Positions 1 through 10,987 of a DNA stretch of 64,000 nt are shown piece after piece. Within the stretch, counting starts at the first letter, position 1. Every line of letters starts with the position of its first letter. The stretch lies in contig NC_071395.1 in the NCBI RefSeq assembly GCF_022682495.2, forward strand, positions 57,365,242 through 57,429,241. Direction: 5' to 3'. Source of the stretch: Desmodus rotundus. Its lineage: Eukaryota > Chordata > Mammalia > Chiroptera > Phyllostomidae. The position numbers were made by a program, and so were the translations under genes. The notes beneath the pieces were generated by a model that ran no database searches, had not been told where the DNA came from, and worked only from the letters and a program-made list of their open reading frames with translations.

Positions 1-232
1 AGAGACATTGAAGTTAAGAACAATCTAAGAATAGCCGGGGGGGGGGGCTGTGGGAAGAGCGGATTACAGGAACTACTATAAAGGACACATGGACAAAACC
101 AAGGGGGAGGGTGGAGGTGGGGGAGGGAGGTGGGTTCAGCTGTGTTGGGGTGGAGGGATGGGGAGAAAAGGCATACAACTGTAATTGAACGACAATAAAA
201 ATTAAAAAAAAACTAAAACAAGAACAAAACAA
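1..232 (+). mobile_element. L1 3' end (3' UTR and A-rich tail)
   Basis: This is the end of a bat L1 whose upstream part lies outside the window. It carries the same 3' UTR as the full-length copy at 3679-9122: AGAGACATTGAAGTTAAGAACAA, a G-run at about 39-48, ACTACTATAAAGGACACATGG, a purine-rich GGGAGGG stretch, and an ACAATAAAAATT tail signal followed by A-rich sequence to about 232. No coding sequence is left here. Confidence 0.85.
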
Positions 233-239
233 AAAAAAC

Positions 240-2760
240 CCCTTCCGTGACAGTAGAGCACAGGAAGAAAAGAAAAATGAGAATATGAATCTTTTTAATG
301 CCTTGAATCCAGGGGACCCAAGATTAGCAGCAGGAAAATTTCCCTCACCCCCACCCCACTGCTAGATACCCCTGAAATAGGGCCCAGAGGAGCAATAGCC
401 CCACCCCCATATGATGAAGGAATGGTATCCCCCTCAAAGACCTGGCAGAGCACCAAATTTAGCCAGGGAGCATCCCTCTCCGAAGTGGAGCAATTCCCTG
501 TGAGACAATACCCTACGGGTGGAATAAACTGGGAAGGCCAGCCCTCTAACTACTATTGGGCCCCTACTCCATTATCCAGTTCAGATTTACTAAAATAGAA
601 GAATTCCAACACCTCATACAGGCAGGATCCTCAGAGAATGGTAGATCTTTCACCTCCACCTTTTGACACTCACCATCAAAACTGGGCAGATGTATAGGCT
701 CTCCTTAACATCCTGCTAACAGCAGATGAAAGGCAACTAGTTAAAAACAAGGCTAATGAAGAGGCGTATCACCTCCATCAGGAGAATCCCAATGGGCACC
801 CCCAACATAGCCAGGGTGATTCCCTTGACAGAACCCAACTGCGGACTAATAGTGGGGACCCAGTCTTCCTAGAACATGACAAATGGTATATATTGGAAGG
901 GGTTAAGAAAGGAGTGCTAAATAAAGGAGCCTGAATACAGTACAGGCCGTTCAACAAGACCAAATGAAGACCCTTCTGATTTTCTAGATAGGATCTATCA
1001 GGCCTATCAAAAGCACGCTGATGCTGACCCACAGGGACCAGAAGATGTCCGAATGGTAAACATGACTTTTATTGGGCAAAGGGCCCCAGATATCAGAAGG
1101 AAACTCCTAAATTTAGATGGGCATTGGGAATAAATCCCTCCAAGATGGTGGGTGCAGCCTTTAAAGTTTACCATCCCAATTTGCTTGGGAAACAAGCAAA
1201 CTGAAGGAGGCCACCACTTTCTTAGAACCAGTGTGGGAAAACCAGAAGGAGAGGTGGGATCCAAAAGGAAAAGGAAAAGACTCACTAGGTGCTAACCAAT
1301 GCACCTATTGCAAAGAGGAAGGCCAATGGAGAAAGGACTGCCTAGAACTCAAAAAGAAAAATAAAAAGGAGATAAACCCTTGCTGAAAAAGGTTAGAAAG
1401 GAATGGCAAATCTGGTAACAAATGAGGAAGCCCAGGGGCTCCCCTAGATATCTCCTGACCTATTACTATTTCCCTGCAGGAGCCCCAGGTACAAGTGATA
1501 GTGGAGAACAAGCTGATTGACTTCCTTGTAGACACAGAAGCTACACACTGCTAAATACAAAACTACCCAAGAAAAGCTCAGCTGTGGTGTTGGTTCCTGG
1601 AGTGACTGGACAGTTATAAAAACAGGCATTCCTTCAACCTCCAGAATGGCAGTTTGAGGATCAAAAACCTTACACAGAGTTTTCTCTCCACACCAGGCTG
1701 CCCCATTCAATTTTTGGGTTGAGATTTCCTTTGTAAACTGCATGAACAAATAACCTTTTCCCCCGAGAAGCAGCAACTATGTCTAGAGGCCCCACTGGAA
1801 CATGCTGCCCAGATCCAGGTACTCCTGACTTGCCTGGAAGGACCCAGAGGTGAACTCTTCCCATGTGAGATCTCTGCGCAGGTCGATGGAGCCATTTGGG
1901 CTGCAGGACCCCAGGCGGGGTGGTTAACATCCAACCCATAAAAATTAACCTAAAAGAAGGGGCGCAGATCAGATCCCACAGAAGAAACAATACCTTCTTA
2001 AAAGGACGCTCTAGAGGGAATTCAACCAGTATTGCAGAAATACTTAAAAGCAGGCTTAATATGGCCATCCCAGTCTCCTGTATAACCCCCATTTGGCCAA
2101 AAAGCCTCAAAGACCACTGTTCACTACAGAAATCTCCCAGAAGGTAGGATGGGCACTACAGGTTCCATGGAAACTACATGCATCTTGGAGGCCTCAATCT
2201 ACAGAAAAGACAGAGAAAATTACCACGCAATAAAGAAGAGCCTGAAAAAATATGCCAGGAAACGTGTTTGAAATGGGACCAGGCCCTCCCTATTGCCTTG
2301 CTCTGGATTTGGGGGGGCTCCCAGAATAGGCTAAAATTAAGCCCTTTTGTTTTTGTTTATGGGAGACACTTCCAAGTTTCTGTTTTAGGAACACCCTCTT
2401 CAGATTTCGAACATGAATCAAAAGTCAAACAATATGCACAACATTAGGGCAAACAAAGATTTGTATAAGTCTGTTCATTTCAGGTCTATTTACCTATCTG
2501 AAGAACCCTTACACCCATCCCAGTTGAGACACCGAGGCTTACTAAAGACCTGGAAGACTTGAGGTCCTGAACAGCTGACTGATGGACCTCCTTCTGACAA
2601 CACACTCTTCCCTAAAGTCGACAGGAATCCAGCACTGGGTCCACCACACATGGATAAAGCAGGCACTGCCTGAGGAGAACTCAGATCTCACTGCTGCTGT
2701 TGAAACTGCAAGGGAAGCTTGGACCTGCATTCCTGAAGGAGATATAAAATTCCTTTTTCA
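240..2760 (+). pseudogene. Decayed class I endogenous retrovirus (gag-pro-partial pol)
   Basis: Interrupted plus-strand reading shows an ordered gammaretrovirus-like remnant. Gag lies at about 300-1400, with a Pro-rich matrix/p12-like start, capsid-like text and a nucleocapsid-like basic end. A protease-like stretch lies at about 1480-1900. The start of reverse transcriptase lies at about 1960-2110, and integrase from about 2155 to 2760. Most of reverse transcriptase and all of RNase H are missing: the sequence passes from the first part of RT to the late core of integrase within about 60 bp. Stops and frameshifts occur in every gene, so none can be expressed whole. No LTR and no clear env were seen. 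The left edge meets an L1 tail (1-232) and the right edge an old L1. It was recognised from family-level gene order and local motifs. Subfamily is unknown. Confidence 0.7.
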
Positions 2761-3106
2761 GAGAGAGACAGCACCTGCACTTTCAATAATGGATAGAACA
2801 ACCAGTCAGGATATCAATAAGTAAATAGAGAACTTGAACACCACTATAAGGCAACTAGACCTAACAGACATATAGGACACCTTACCCCAAACCAGGAGAA
2901 TATACATTCTTCTCATGTGCAATAGAAGATTCTTCAGTATAGTCCATATGTTAGGCAAGAAACAGGTCTCAATAAAGTCTGAAAGACTGAAATCAAGAGG
3001 TATTATCTTCTCCAGTCACAACAGAATAAAACTAACATCAGTACCAGAAAAAAAAAAAAAAAAAAACCCTGGGAAATTCACAAATATGTGGAAACTTAAA
3101 CACAGT
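2761..3106 (+). mobile_element. Old L1 ORF2 fragment (endonuclease part), left half
   Basis: Broken plus-strand reading resembles the end of the L1 ORF2 endonuclease domain, with an LDLTDI-like segment and then text corresponding to the SDH region and the following linker. An A-run at about 3048-3066 interrupts it. It stops at 3106 inside a GGGAAATTCACAA-ATGTGGAAAC sequence that reappears at 11329. The reading then continues from there, so this is the left half of an element split by a later antisense L1. Confidence 0.65.
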
Positions 3107-3659
3107 CTTAACATTTTTTTCAATTACAGTTTACATTCAATATTATTATCATTAGTTTCAGGTGTTCAGCATAGTGGTGGGCCAATCATATACCTTACAA
3201 AGTATTCCCCCCACCATATTTCCAGTATCCACCTAAGCACTATATATAGTTATGACAATATTATTGACTATATTTCCTATCCTGTAGTTTACATCCCCAT
3301 GGCTTTTTGTGACTATCAGTCTGTACTGATCAATCCCTTCAATTTTTCATCCAGTCTACCAACCCATTCCCCTCTGGCATCCATCAGTCTGTTCTCTGTA
3401 TCTATGAGTCTGTTTCTGTTGTGTTTGTTCATGTATTCTGTTCTTTAGATTCCACATATAAGTGAAATCATATGGTATTTGTCTTCCTCCAACTGACTTA
3501 TTTCACATACCATAATACCACCTAGGTCCATCCATCCTGTCACAAGTGGTAAGATTTCATTTTTATGGCCAAGTAATATTACATTGTGTAAATGTACCAC
3601 AGCTTGTTTATCCACTTTCTATTGATGGGCACCTGGATTGCTTCCATATCTTGGCTATT
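3107..3659 (-). mobile_element. Old antisense L1, 3' UTR part
   Basis: Reversed, this is a typical older L1 3' end. The left edge carries TTTTTTT (the A tail read backwards). The body contains the familiar antisense phrases of L1 3' UTR and late ORF2, such as TTTATGGCCAAGTAATATT and TTGATGGGCACCTGGATTGC. It breaks off at 3659, where the full-length L1 inserted, and resumes at 9142. Confidence 0.8.
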
Positions 3660-3678
3660 GAAAATAATACTGCAATGA
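3660..3678 (+). repeat. Target-site duplication, left copy
   Basis: GAAAATAATACTGCAATGA directly before the L1 5' end is repeated exactly at 9123-9141 after its A tail. The two copies are 19 of 19 identical. The A-rich start of the duplication fits cleavage by the L1 endonuclease at a TT/AAAA-like site. Confidence 0.95.
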
Positions 3679-4053
3679 GGTCATTAGAAGATGGCGGCAA
3701 CATAGGTGGCAGCGGAATCCACTTCCCCTCAGCGCCAGGGAAATACCTAGCTGATCTGAGGAGCAGAGCGAACAGCCAACAGTATTCCAGCATATACGAA
3801 GATCAGAGACCAAAGATAGAGGACATTGAAAGATCTGACGGTGCGACAACAAGACCTGGAGTGCTGAAAAGACTAGAGTTAGACCGTGTTAAACACATAA
3901 ACGTCAGCTCAAGACCAGTGAGCACAGGAGAGTAAGGAGACAGCACCACCGAATCCCATTGGCATTCTACCATAGAAGTTCATATCATAAACCCAGGGAT
4001 TCAGAACAAAGCAATTTAAGAAGCAGAGGCCAACAAGAAGAGCCTCACAAACA
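3679..4053 (+). promoter_or_regulatory. L1 5' UTR / internal promoter with YY1-like site
   Basis: This 375-bp leader is GC-richer than the body and starts with GG, then AAGATGGCGGC at 3688-3698. That motif matches the YY1 site which in L1s positions transcription initiation at the first base. A G-start next to the target-site duplication argues for a complete 5' end. It is much shorter than the roughly 900-bp human L1 5' UTR. No tandem monomers of the mouse type are present. Confidence 0.75.
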
Positions 4054-4986
4054 ATGGGAAGACAAAGAAACAATTCCCAAATGAAAGGAAAGGAGGAAGT
4101 CTCAGAAAGAATACTAACCGAAAAAGAGGCAAGTCAACTATCAGATACTGAGTTCAAAGCAATGGTCATCAGGAAGCTCACGGAGCTCTCTGAGCTCAAA
4201 GAGAACTACCAGAAACTACAAGGAAACTACAATGAACTCACTGCAAACTATATCAACATGAAAAAGGAAATAGAAAATATCAACAAGAGCCAAGAGGAAA
4301 TGAAGAATACAATTTCTGAATTGAAGAACACAGTAGAAGGAATTAAAAGCAGACTTGATGAAGCAGAGGATCGGATCAGCGAGCTGGAGGATAAAGTAGA
4401 AAAAAACACCCAGAAGGAGCAAGAAAAGGAAAAGAGGCTCAGAAAGAATGAAGAAGCAATAAGGGAAATGCAGGACAACATGAAACGTAACAATATCCGT
4501 ATAATAGGAATACCAGAAGGAGAAGAAGAAGAGCAAGGGATAGAAAACCTGTTTGAAAAAGTAATGGTGGAAAATTTCCCTAATCTGAGGAGAGAAAAAG
4601 TCACCCAAATCCAGGAATCACAGAGAGTCCCAAACAAGAGGAACCCAAAGAGATCCACTGCAAGACACATCATAATTAAAATGGCAAATTTCCAAGACAA
4701 AGAGAGGATCTTCAAGGCAGCAAGGGAGAAAAAGGAAGTAACATACAAGGGAGCCCCAATAAGGTTAGCAACTGACTTCTCAATGGAAACGCTCCAAGCC
4801 AGAAGAGAATGGCAAAAAATATTCCAAGTAATGAGAACCAGAGGCCTGCAACCAAGACTACTTTACCCAGCAAGGCTCTCAATCAAGATAGAAGACCAAA
4901 TAAAGAGCTTCCCAGACAAAAGAAGTCTAAAAGAATACACTTCCACCAAACCAGCTCTGCAAGAGATGCTAAAGGGACTGCTTTAA
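4054..4986 (+). CDS. L1 ORF1p, RNA-binding chaperone
   Basis: 310 codons, close to the 338 of human ORF1p. ORF1p trimerises, coats L1 RNA in the cytoplasmic RNP and acts as a nucleic-acid chaperone. In order there is a basic N-terminal tail (residues 1-40), a long Glu/Lys/Leu heptad coiled coil (about 40-145), an RRM from about 146 with NNIRIIGIPEGEEE and later ARHIIIKMANF, and a basic C-terminal domain with REWQKIF and LLYPARLSI (about 245-310). The start ATG at 4054 is the first in frame and lies in AACAATGGG. The stop TAA is followed 46 bp later by ORF2. No stops or frameshifts are present. The C-terminal half resembles but clearly differs from that of the HAL1 copies at 27.2 kb and 50.0 kb, so it belongs to another L1 lineage. 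Confidence 0.95.
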   Translation: MGRQRNNSQMKGKEEVSERILTEKEASQLSDTEFKAMVIRKLTELSELKENYQKLQGNYNELTANYINMKKEIENINKSQEEMKNTISELKNTVEGIKSRLDEAEDRISELEDKVEKNTQKEQEKEKRLRKNEEAIREMQDNMKRNNIRIIGIPEGEEEEQGIENLFEKVMVENFPNLRREKVTQIQESQRVPNKRNPKRSTARHIIIKMANFQDKERIFKAAREKKEVTYKGAPIRLATDFSMETLQARREWQKIFQVMRTRGLQPRLLYPARLSIKIEDQIKSFPDKRSLKEYTSTKPALQEMLKGLL

Positions 4987-5032
4987 GGAAAGGAAGGAAA
5001 AGAGAAAGACAGAGGAACACAGGTAGGAAATA
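4987..5032 (+). other. L1 inter-ORF spacer
   Basis: A 46-bp purine-rich spacer between the ORF1 stop and the ORF2 start. ORF2 of mammalian L1s is translated by inefficient, unconventional reinitiation from a spacer of this kind. No strong splice or IRES-like signal was recognised. Confidence 0.6.
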
Positions 5033-8000
5033 ATGGCAATGAATAACTCCCTATCGATAATAACCTTAAATGTAAATGGATTAAATGCTCCAATCAAAAG
5101 ACATAGAACAGCTGAATGGATAAGAAAACATGACCCACACATATGCTGCCTACAAGAAACCCATCTCAGGACAAAAGACTTACACAGACTGAAAGTGAAG
5201 GGCTGGAAACAAATTTTCCAAGCAAACGGACAGGAAAAAAAAGCAGGGGTAGCAATACTCATATCAGACAAAATAGACTTCCAAAGAAGGGCCATAAAGA
5301 GAGACCCAGAAGGTCACTTCATAATACTCAAAGGAAGAATCCACCAAGAAGACATAAACATTATAAATATATATGCACCCAACATAGGAGCACCCAAATA
5401 CATAAAGAAAATCTTGGAGGATTTCAAGAAAGAGATTGACAGCAACACAATTATAGTAGGGGATTTTAACACCCCACTATCAAAAATGGACAGGTCTTCC
5501 AAACAAAAGATTAACAAAGATATTGTGTCACTTAACAATACCCTAGAGGAAATGGACTTAACTGATATATACAGAGGTTTTCATCCCAAAGAAGCAAAAT
5601 ACACATTCTTTTCAAGTGTCCATGGAACTTTTTCAAAGATTGACCACATGATAGGACACAAAGCAACCCTCAACAAATTCAAGAAAATTGAAATCATATC
5701 AAGCATCTTCTCTGACCACAAGGGTCTGAAACTAGAAACCAACCCCAAGGGTAAAAACCCAAAACACTCAAAATCATGGAGACTGAATAGCATGCTATTA
5801 AACAATGAATGGGTCAAGAACGAGATTAGGGAAGAAATCAAAAACTTCCTGGAAACAAATGAAAACGAACTCACAACAACCCAAAACCTATGGGACACAG
5901 CAAAGGCAGTCCTGAGAGGGAAGTTCATAGCAATACAGGCCTACCTTAAGAAGTTAGAAACAGTTCACACAAACAACCTAACCCTACGCCTACAAGAACT
6001 GGAGGAACAACAACAAAGACAGCCCAGAGCAAGCAGAAGGAAGGAAATAACCAAGATCAGAGCAGAACTAAATGACATAGAGACTAAAAGCACAATTGTA
6101 AGGATCAATGAATCCAGAAGCTGGTTCTTTGAAAAGATAAACAAAATCGACAAGCCTTTAAGTAGGCTTATCAAGAAGAAAAGAGAGAGGATCCAAATAA
6201 ACAGAATTAGAACTGAAAGTGGAGAGATTACAACTGATACCACAGAAATACAAAGGATCGTAAGAAAGTACTATGAAGACCTATATGCTAAGAAATTTGA
6301 AAACCTAGATGAAATGGACACATTTCTAGAAAAATATAATCTTCCAAAACTGACTGAAGAAGAAGCAGAAAACCTGAACAGACCAATATCAGCAAAGGAA
6401 ATTGAAGCAGTCATCAAGAAACTCCCATCACACAAAAGCCCTGGACCAGATGGTTTCACAGGAGATTTCTACAAAGCATTTAAGGAAGAACTAACCCCTA
6501 TCCTTCACAGACTATTCGAAAAAATCCAAACTGATGGAAGACTCCCAAACTCTTTTTATGAAGCCAACATCATCCTAATCCCAAAACCAGATAAAGACAC
6601 AACGAAGAAAGAAAACTTCAGGCCAATATCGCTGATGAACATAGACGCTAAAATTCTCAACAAAATATTAGCAAACCGCATCCAGCAATATATTAAAAAG
6701 ATCATCCACCATGACCAAGTGGGATTCATCCCAGGGATGCAAGGATGGTACAATATTCGCAAATCAATAAACATAATACATCACATCAACAACAGCAAAG
6801 ACAAAAACCACATGATCATATCAATAGATGCGGAAAAAGCATTCGATAAGATACAGCACCCATTTCTGATAAAAACACTCAGCAAAGTGGGAATAAAGGG
6901 AGCAGTCCTCAACATAATTAAGGCCATATATGAGAGACCTACAGCCAACATCACATTCAATGGACAAAAACTTAGAGCTTTCCCACTAAGATCAGGAACA
7001 AGACAAGGATGCCCTCTCTCACCACTCCTATTCAACATAGTATTGGAAGTCCTAGCCACAGCAATCAGACAAGAAAAAGCAATAAAAGGCATCCAAATTG
7101 GAAAGGAGGAAATGAAACTGTCACTGTTTGCAGACGACATGATAGTGTACATGGAAAACCCTATAGACTCCACTCAAAAACTACTCGACCTAATAAATGA
7201 ATTTGGCAAAATAGCTGGATACAGAGTCAATACCCAGAAATCAAAGGCATTCCTGTACACCAACAACGAAACTGCAGAAACACAAATCAGGAAAAAAATC
7301 CCATTCGATATAGCAACAAGAAAAATAAAGTACCTAGGAATCAACCTAACCAAGGAGGTAAAAGACCTGTACTCAGAAAACTACACAACACTGAAGAAAG
7401 AAATTAAGGAAGATACAAACAAATGGAAGCATGTACCATGTTCATGGATTGGAAGAATTAACATCATCAAAATGGCCATACTACCCAAAGCAATTTATAG
7501 ATTCAATGCAATCCCTATTAGAGTACCCATGACATATTTCACAGATATAGAACAAACATTGCAGAAATTCATATGGAACCATAAACGACCTCGAATAGCA
7601 GCAGCAATTTTGAGAAAGAAGGACAAAGCAGGAGGTATCACAATACCTGATATCAAACTGTATTACAAGGCCACGGTAATCAAAACAGCCTGGTACTGGC
7701 ATAAAAACAGGCTCATAGACCAATGGAACAGAATAGAGAGCCCAGAAATAAACTCAAATCTATACGATCAATTAATATTTGACAAAGGAGGCAGGAGCAT
7801 AAAATGGAGCAAAAACAGTCTCTTCAACAGATGGTGTTGGGAGATCTGGACAGCTACCTGCAAAAAAATGAAACTCGATCACCAACTTACGCCATACACG
7901 AAAATAAACTCAAGATGGATAAAAGACTTAAATATAAGCCGTAACACCATAAAAGTCCTTGAGGAAAACATTGGCAGGAAAATCTCAGACATTCCACGCA

Positions 8001-8854
8001 GCAACATCCTCACAGACACATCCCCTAAAGCAAGGGACATAAAGGAAAGAATAAACAAATGGGACCTCATCAAAATAAAAAGCTTCTGCATGGCTAAAGA
8101 AAACAGCACCAAATTACAAAGAGAACCAACAATATGGGAAAGCATATTTGCCAATGATACCTCAGACAAGGGCCTGATCTCCAAAATATATAAAGAACTC
8201 ACACGACTCCACTCCAGGAAGACAAAGAACCCAATTAAAAAATGGGCAAAGGACTTGAACAGACACTTCTCCAAGGAAGACATACAGAAGGCCCAGAGAC
8301 ATATGAAAAGATGCTCAGCATCACTAGCCATCAGAGGGATGCAAATTAAAACCACAATGAGGTATCATCTCACACCAGTCAGAATGGCCAACATAAACAA
8401 ATCCACAAACAAATGTTGGAGAGGATGCGGAGAAAAGGGAACCCTTGTGCACTGTTGGTGGGAATGCAGACTGGTGAGGCCACTGTGGAAAACAATATGG
8501 AATTTCCTCAGAAAACTAAAAATGGAACTGCCCTTTGACCCAGTAATTCCGCTGCTGGGATTATACCCTAAGAACACTGAAACACCAATCCAAAAGAACC
8601 TGTGCACCCCAATGTTCATAGCAGCACAATTTACAATAGCCAAATACTGGAAGCAACCGAAGTGCCCATCAGCAAACGAGTGGATCCAAAAACTATGGTA
8701 TATTTACACAATGGAATTCTACGCAGCAGAGAGAAAGAAGGAGCTTATACCCTTTGCAACAGCATGGATGAAACTGGAGAGCATTATGCTAAGTGAAATA
8801 AGCCAGGAAGTGAGGGACAAATACCATACGATCTCACCTTTAACTGGAACATAA
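5033..8854 (+). CDS. L1 ORF2p, endonuclease and reverse transcriptase
   Basis: 1273 codons, against 1275 in human. It nicks genomic DNA and reverse transcribes L1 RNA at the nick (target-primed reverse transcription). The APE-type endonuclease occupies residues 1 to about 235, with N13, E42 (QETH), D144/N146 (GDFN), D204 and D228-H229 (SDHK). The Z/linker region follows. The reverse transcriptase spans about 480-770 with [35 protein letters not shown] and FADD at 699-702. The C-terminal segment has the CCHC motif C1128-X3-C1132-X7-H1140-X4-C1145. Every one of these sites is intact. The start could also be the second Met at codon 3, and either gives a normal N-terminus. The ORF ends at TAA 8852-8854, just before the 3' UTR. 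Confidence 0.96.
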   Translation: MAMNNSLSIITLNVNGLNAPIKRHRTAEWIRKHDPHICCLQETHLRTKDLHRLKVKGWKQIFQANGQEKKAGVAILISDKIDFQRRAIKRDPEGHFIILKGRIHQEDINIINIYAPNIGAPKYIKKILEDFKKEIDSNTIIVGDFNTPLSKMDRSSKQKINKDIVSLNNTLEEMDLTDIYRGFHPKEAKYTFFSSVHGTFSKIDHMIGHKATLNKFKKIEIISSIFSDHKGLKLETNPKGKNPKHSKSWRLNSMLLNNEWVKNEIREEIKNFLETNENELTTTQNLWDTAKAVLRGKFIAIQAYLKKLETVHTNNLTLRLQELEEQQQRQPRASRRKEITKIRAELNDIETKSTIVRINESRSWFFEKINKIDKPLSRLIKKKRERIQINRIRTESGEITTDTTEIQRIVRKYYEDLYAKKFENLDEMDTFLEKYNLPKLTEEEAENLNRPISAKEIEAVIKKLPSHKSPGPDGFTGDFYKAFKEELTPILHRLFEKIQTDGRLPNSFYEANIILIPKPDKDTTKKENFRPISLMNIDAKILNKILANRIQQYIKKIIHHDQVGFIPGMQGWYNIRKSINIIHHINNSKDKNHMIISIDAEKAFDKIQHPFLIKTLSKVGIKGAVLNIIKAIYERPTANITFNGQKLRAFPLRSGTRQGCPLSPLLFNIVLEVLATAIRQEKAIKGIQIGKEEMKLSLFADDMIVYMENPIDSTQKLLDLINEFGKIAGYRVNTQKSKAFLYTNNETAETQIRKKIPFDIATRKIKYLGINLTKEVKDLYSENYTTLKKEIKEDTNKWKHVPCSWIGRINIIKMAILPKAIYRFNAIPIRVPMTYFTDIEQTLQKFIWNHKRPRIAAAILRKKDKAGGITIPDIKLYYKATVIKTAWYWHKNRLIDQWNRIESPEINSNLYDQLIFDKGGRSIKWSKNSLFNRWCWEIWTATCKKMKLDHQLTPYTKINSRWIKDLNISRNTIKVLEENIGRKISDIPRSNILTDTSPKARDIKERINKWDLIKIKSFCMAKENSTKLQREPTIWESIFANDTSDKGLISKIYKELTRLHSRKTKNPIKKWAKDLNRHFSKEDIQKAQRHMKRCSASLAIRGMQIKTTMRYHLTPVRMANINKSTNKCWRGCGEKGTLVHCWWECRLVRPLWKTIWNFLRKLKMELPFDPVIPLLGLYPKNTETPIQKNLCTPMFIAAQFTIAKYWKQPKCPSANEWIQKLWYIYTMEFYAAERKKELIPFATAWMKLESIMLSEISQEVRDKYHTISPLTGT

Positions 8855-9122
8855 GCAATAGAAGGAAAAAGGCAACAAAATATAACCAGAGACATTGAAG
8901 TTAAGAACAATGTAATAATAGCAAGGGCGGGGGTGGGGGGTGGGGGCGGGGACAGTGGGTAGAGGGGATTACAGGAACTACTATAAAGGACACATGAACA
9001 AATCCAAGGGGGAGGGTGGAGAGGGGGGAGGGAAGTGGGTTCACCTGGGGTGGGGTGAAGGGATGGGGGAAAAGGCATACAACTGTAATTAAATAACAAT
9101 AAATAAATTTAAAAAAAAAAAA
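8855..9122 (+). other. L1 3' UTR, G-rich, with polyadenylation signal
   Basis: The 3' UTR contains a G-run block at about 8925-8953 (GGGCGGGGGTGGGGGGTGGGGGCGGGG) able to form a G-quadruplex, and a second purine-rich GGGAGGG block at about 9008-9034. An AATAAA at 9098-9103 precedes an A tail at about 9111-9122. Related 3' UTRs occur at 1-232, 18180-18412 and 21375-21597. Confidence 0.85.
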
Positions 9123-9141
9123 GAAAATAATACTGCAATGA
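9123..9141 (+). repeat. Target-site duplication, right copy
   Basis: Exact repeat of the 19 bp at 3660-3678. The antisense older L1 resumes immediately after it, which shows the pre-insertion sequence. Confidence 0.95.
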
Positions 9142-9518
9142 ATATAGGGGTGCTAATGTTCTTTTGAATTAGCATTTTGGGTTCCTTCAGGTATGTATTC
9201 AGAGGTGAAATCACTTGGTCATAAAGCAGTTTCATTTTTAATTTTTTGAGGACCCTCCATACTGTTTTCCACAGTGGCTGCACCAGTCTGCATTCCCACC
9301 AACAGTGCACTAGGGGTCCCCCTTCTCTACATCTTTGCCAACACAGGTTGTTTGTTGATTTATTGATGACAGCCATTCTGACAGGTGTGAGATGATATCT
9401 CACTGTGGTTTTAATTTGCATCTCTCTGATGACTGGTGATGTTGACCATCTTTTCATGAGTATTGGCCATCTATATGTCCTCTTTGGAGAAGTGTGTATG
9501 CATTCATTAAAAATGGGA

Positions 9519-9534
9519 CCTTTGCCCATTTTTA
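9519..9534 (+). repeat. SINE target-site duplication, left copy
   Basis: CCTTTGCCCATTTTTA here recurs at 9758-9773 on the far side of the SINE. Confidence 0.8.
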
Positions 9535-9757
9535 TTTATTTATTTAAAATATTTTATTTATTTTTATTTTTAGAGAGAGGGGAAGGGACAGTGAAAGGGA
9601 GGAAGAGAAATATCAATCAATGTGTGGTTACCTCTCACACACCCCCTATTGGGGACCTGGCTGGCAACCCAGGCATGTGCCCTGACTGGGAATCGAACCA
9701 GTGACCCCTTGATTCGCAGGCTGGCACTCAATCCACTGAGCCACACCAGTCAGGGCT
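9535..9757 (-). mobile_element. Ves-type tRNA-derived SINE
   Basis: Reversed, it starts AGCCCTGACTGGTGTGGCTCAG and has a tRNA-like box B region (GGTTCGATTCCCAGTCAGGGC with one change). It continues with CACATGCCTGGGTTGC, the CCAATAGGGGGTGTG segment and a pyrimidine-rich tail ending in AT-rich sequence. This structure is the common bat Ves SINE. It is flanked by a 16-bp duplication and lies inside the old antisense L1. Such SINEs are made by RNA polymerase III and moved by L1 proteins. Confidence 0.9.
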
Positions 9758-9773
9758 CCTTTGCCCATTTTTA
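9758..9773 (+). repeat. SINE target-site duplication, right copy
   Basis: Second copy of CCTTTGCCCATTTTTA, matching 9519-9534. Confidence 0.8.
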
Positions 9774-10552
9774 AATTGGATCTTTTTTTTTTTTTTGGTG
9801 TTGAGTTGTATGAGTTCTTTATGTTGAATAAAATTTGGATATTAACCACTTATCAGATATATCATTGTTGAATATGTTCTCCCATTCAGTGGGTTGTCTT
9901 TTCATTTTGATCATTTTCTTTGCTCTGCAAAAACTTTTTAGCAGTCCTATTTGTTTATTTTTCCTTTGTTTCCCTTGTCCTAGGAGATATATCAGAAAAA
10001 ATATTACCAGGAGAAATGTTGGAGGTTTTACTGCCTAGGTATTCTAAAAATTTTATAGTTTTGAATGTTACATTTGAATCTTTAATCTGTTTTGAGTTTA
10101 TTCTTGTATAATGTATAAGCAGGTAGCCTAGTTTCTTTTATTTTCTTTTTCTTTTTTTGCATCTATCTGTCCAATTTTCCTACCAACTATTGAATAAACC
10201 ATCTTTACCTCATTGTGTGTTCTTGCCTCCTTTGTCAAGTACTAACTGACCATATAGGTATGGGTTTATTTCTGGGCTCTCTGTTCTATTCCTTTGATCT
10301 GTATGTCTGTTTTTATGTCAGTAACATTTTTTTTTATTACTATAGCTTTGTAGTATACTTTGATATAAGGTAGAATGATACCTCCAACTTTGTTCTTCTT
10401 TTTCAAGATTTCTGTGTTATTTGGGTCTTTTTGTTGCTCCATGTAAATTTTTGGATTATGTGTTCTAGTTCTGTGAAATACGCCATTGGCATTTTGATAG
10501 GAGTCACATTGAATCTATAGATTGCTTTGGGCAACTATGGACATTTAAAAAA

Positions 10553-10770
10553 TTGTTATTTATTAAAAATATTTAATTTATTTATTTTTAGAGAGAGGGG
10601 AAGAGAGGGAGAAAGAGAGGGAGAAAAACATCAATGTGTGGTTGCCTCTCCCATGCCCCCTACTGGGGACCTAGCTCGCAACCCAGGCATGTGCCCTGAC
10701 TGGGAATGGAACTAGTGACTCTTTGGTTCACAGGCCAGCACTCAGCCCACTGAGCCACACCAGCCAGGGT
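10553..10770 (-). mobile_element. Ves-type tRNA-derived SINE
   Basis: Reversed, it reads CCCTGGCTGGTGTGGCTCAGTG, then the tRNA-like region, CACATGCCTGGGTTGC, CCAGTAGGGGGCATG, and a CT-rich end with an AT tail. It lies in the old antisense L1, whose reading continues on both sides. It is close in structure to the copy at 9535-9757 but is an independent insertion. Confidence 0.88.
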
Positions 10771-10987
10771 GGATTTTCATAATATGAATTTTCCTATCCA
10801 TGAACACAGTACATGCTTCCACTTATTTGTATCTTCTACACTTTCTTTCTTCAGTTGTTTTATAATTTTGTGAGTATAGGTCTTTTACTTCCTTAGTTAA
10901 ATTTATTTTTGATGCAATTGTAAATGAGACAGTTTTATTAGTCTCCTCTTCTGATAGTTCATTATTGGTGTATAAAAATACAATGGA

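Larger units (their letters stand above)
3679..9122 (+). mobile_element. Full-length L1 with both ORFs open
   Basis: The element runs from GGTCATTAGAAGATGGCGGC to an A tail at 9122 and is bounded by a perfect 19-bp target-site duplication. It has a 5' UTR of about 375 bp, ORF1 (310 codons), a 46-bp spacer, ORF2 (1273 codons) and a G-rich 3' UTR, about 5.44 kb in all. Intact ORFs and an unmutated duplication mark a recent insertion. It landed inside an older antisense L1. Relative to ADAMTS2 on the minus strand it lies antisense, the orientation usually tolerated in introns. All catalytic residues I could check are present, so it may be competent to move. Activity itself cannot be read from sequence. 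Confidence 0.95.

Noticed and set aside
2915..3448. 177-codon plus-strand frame
   Set aside because: It crosses the junction of an old sense L1 and an antisense L1 3' UTR. The composition is that of antisense L1, not a protein.
4216..8643. Several minus-strand open frames of 90-170 codons opposite L1 ORF1 and ORF2
   Set aside because: They are shadows of the A-rich L1 coding strand (Phe/Leu/Ser-rich) and recur opposite every L1 copy.
9535..9757. tRNA gene suggested by the box B-like sequence
   Set aside because: The tRNA-like part is the head of a Ves SINE with a SINE body and A/T tail, inside a target-site duplication.
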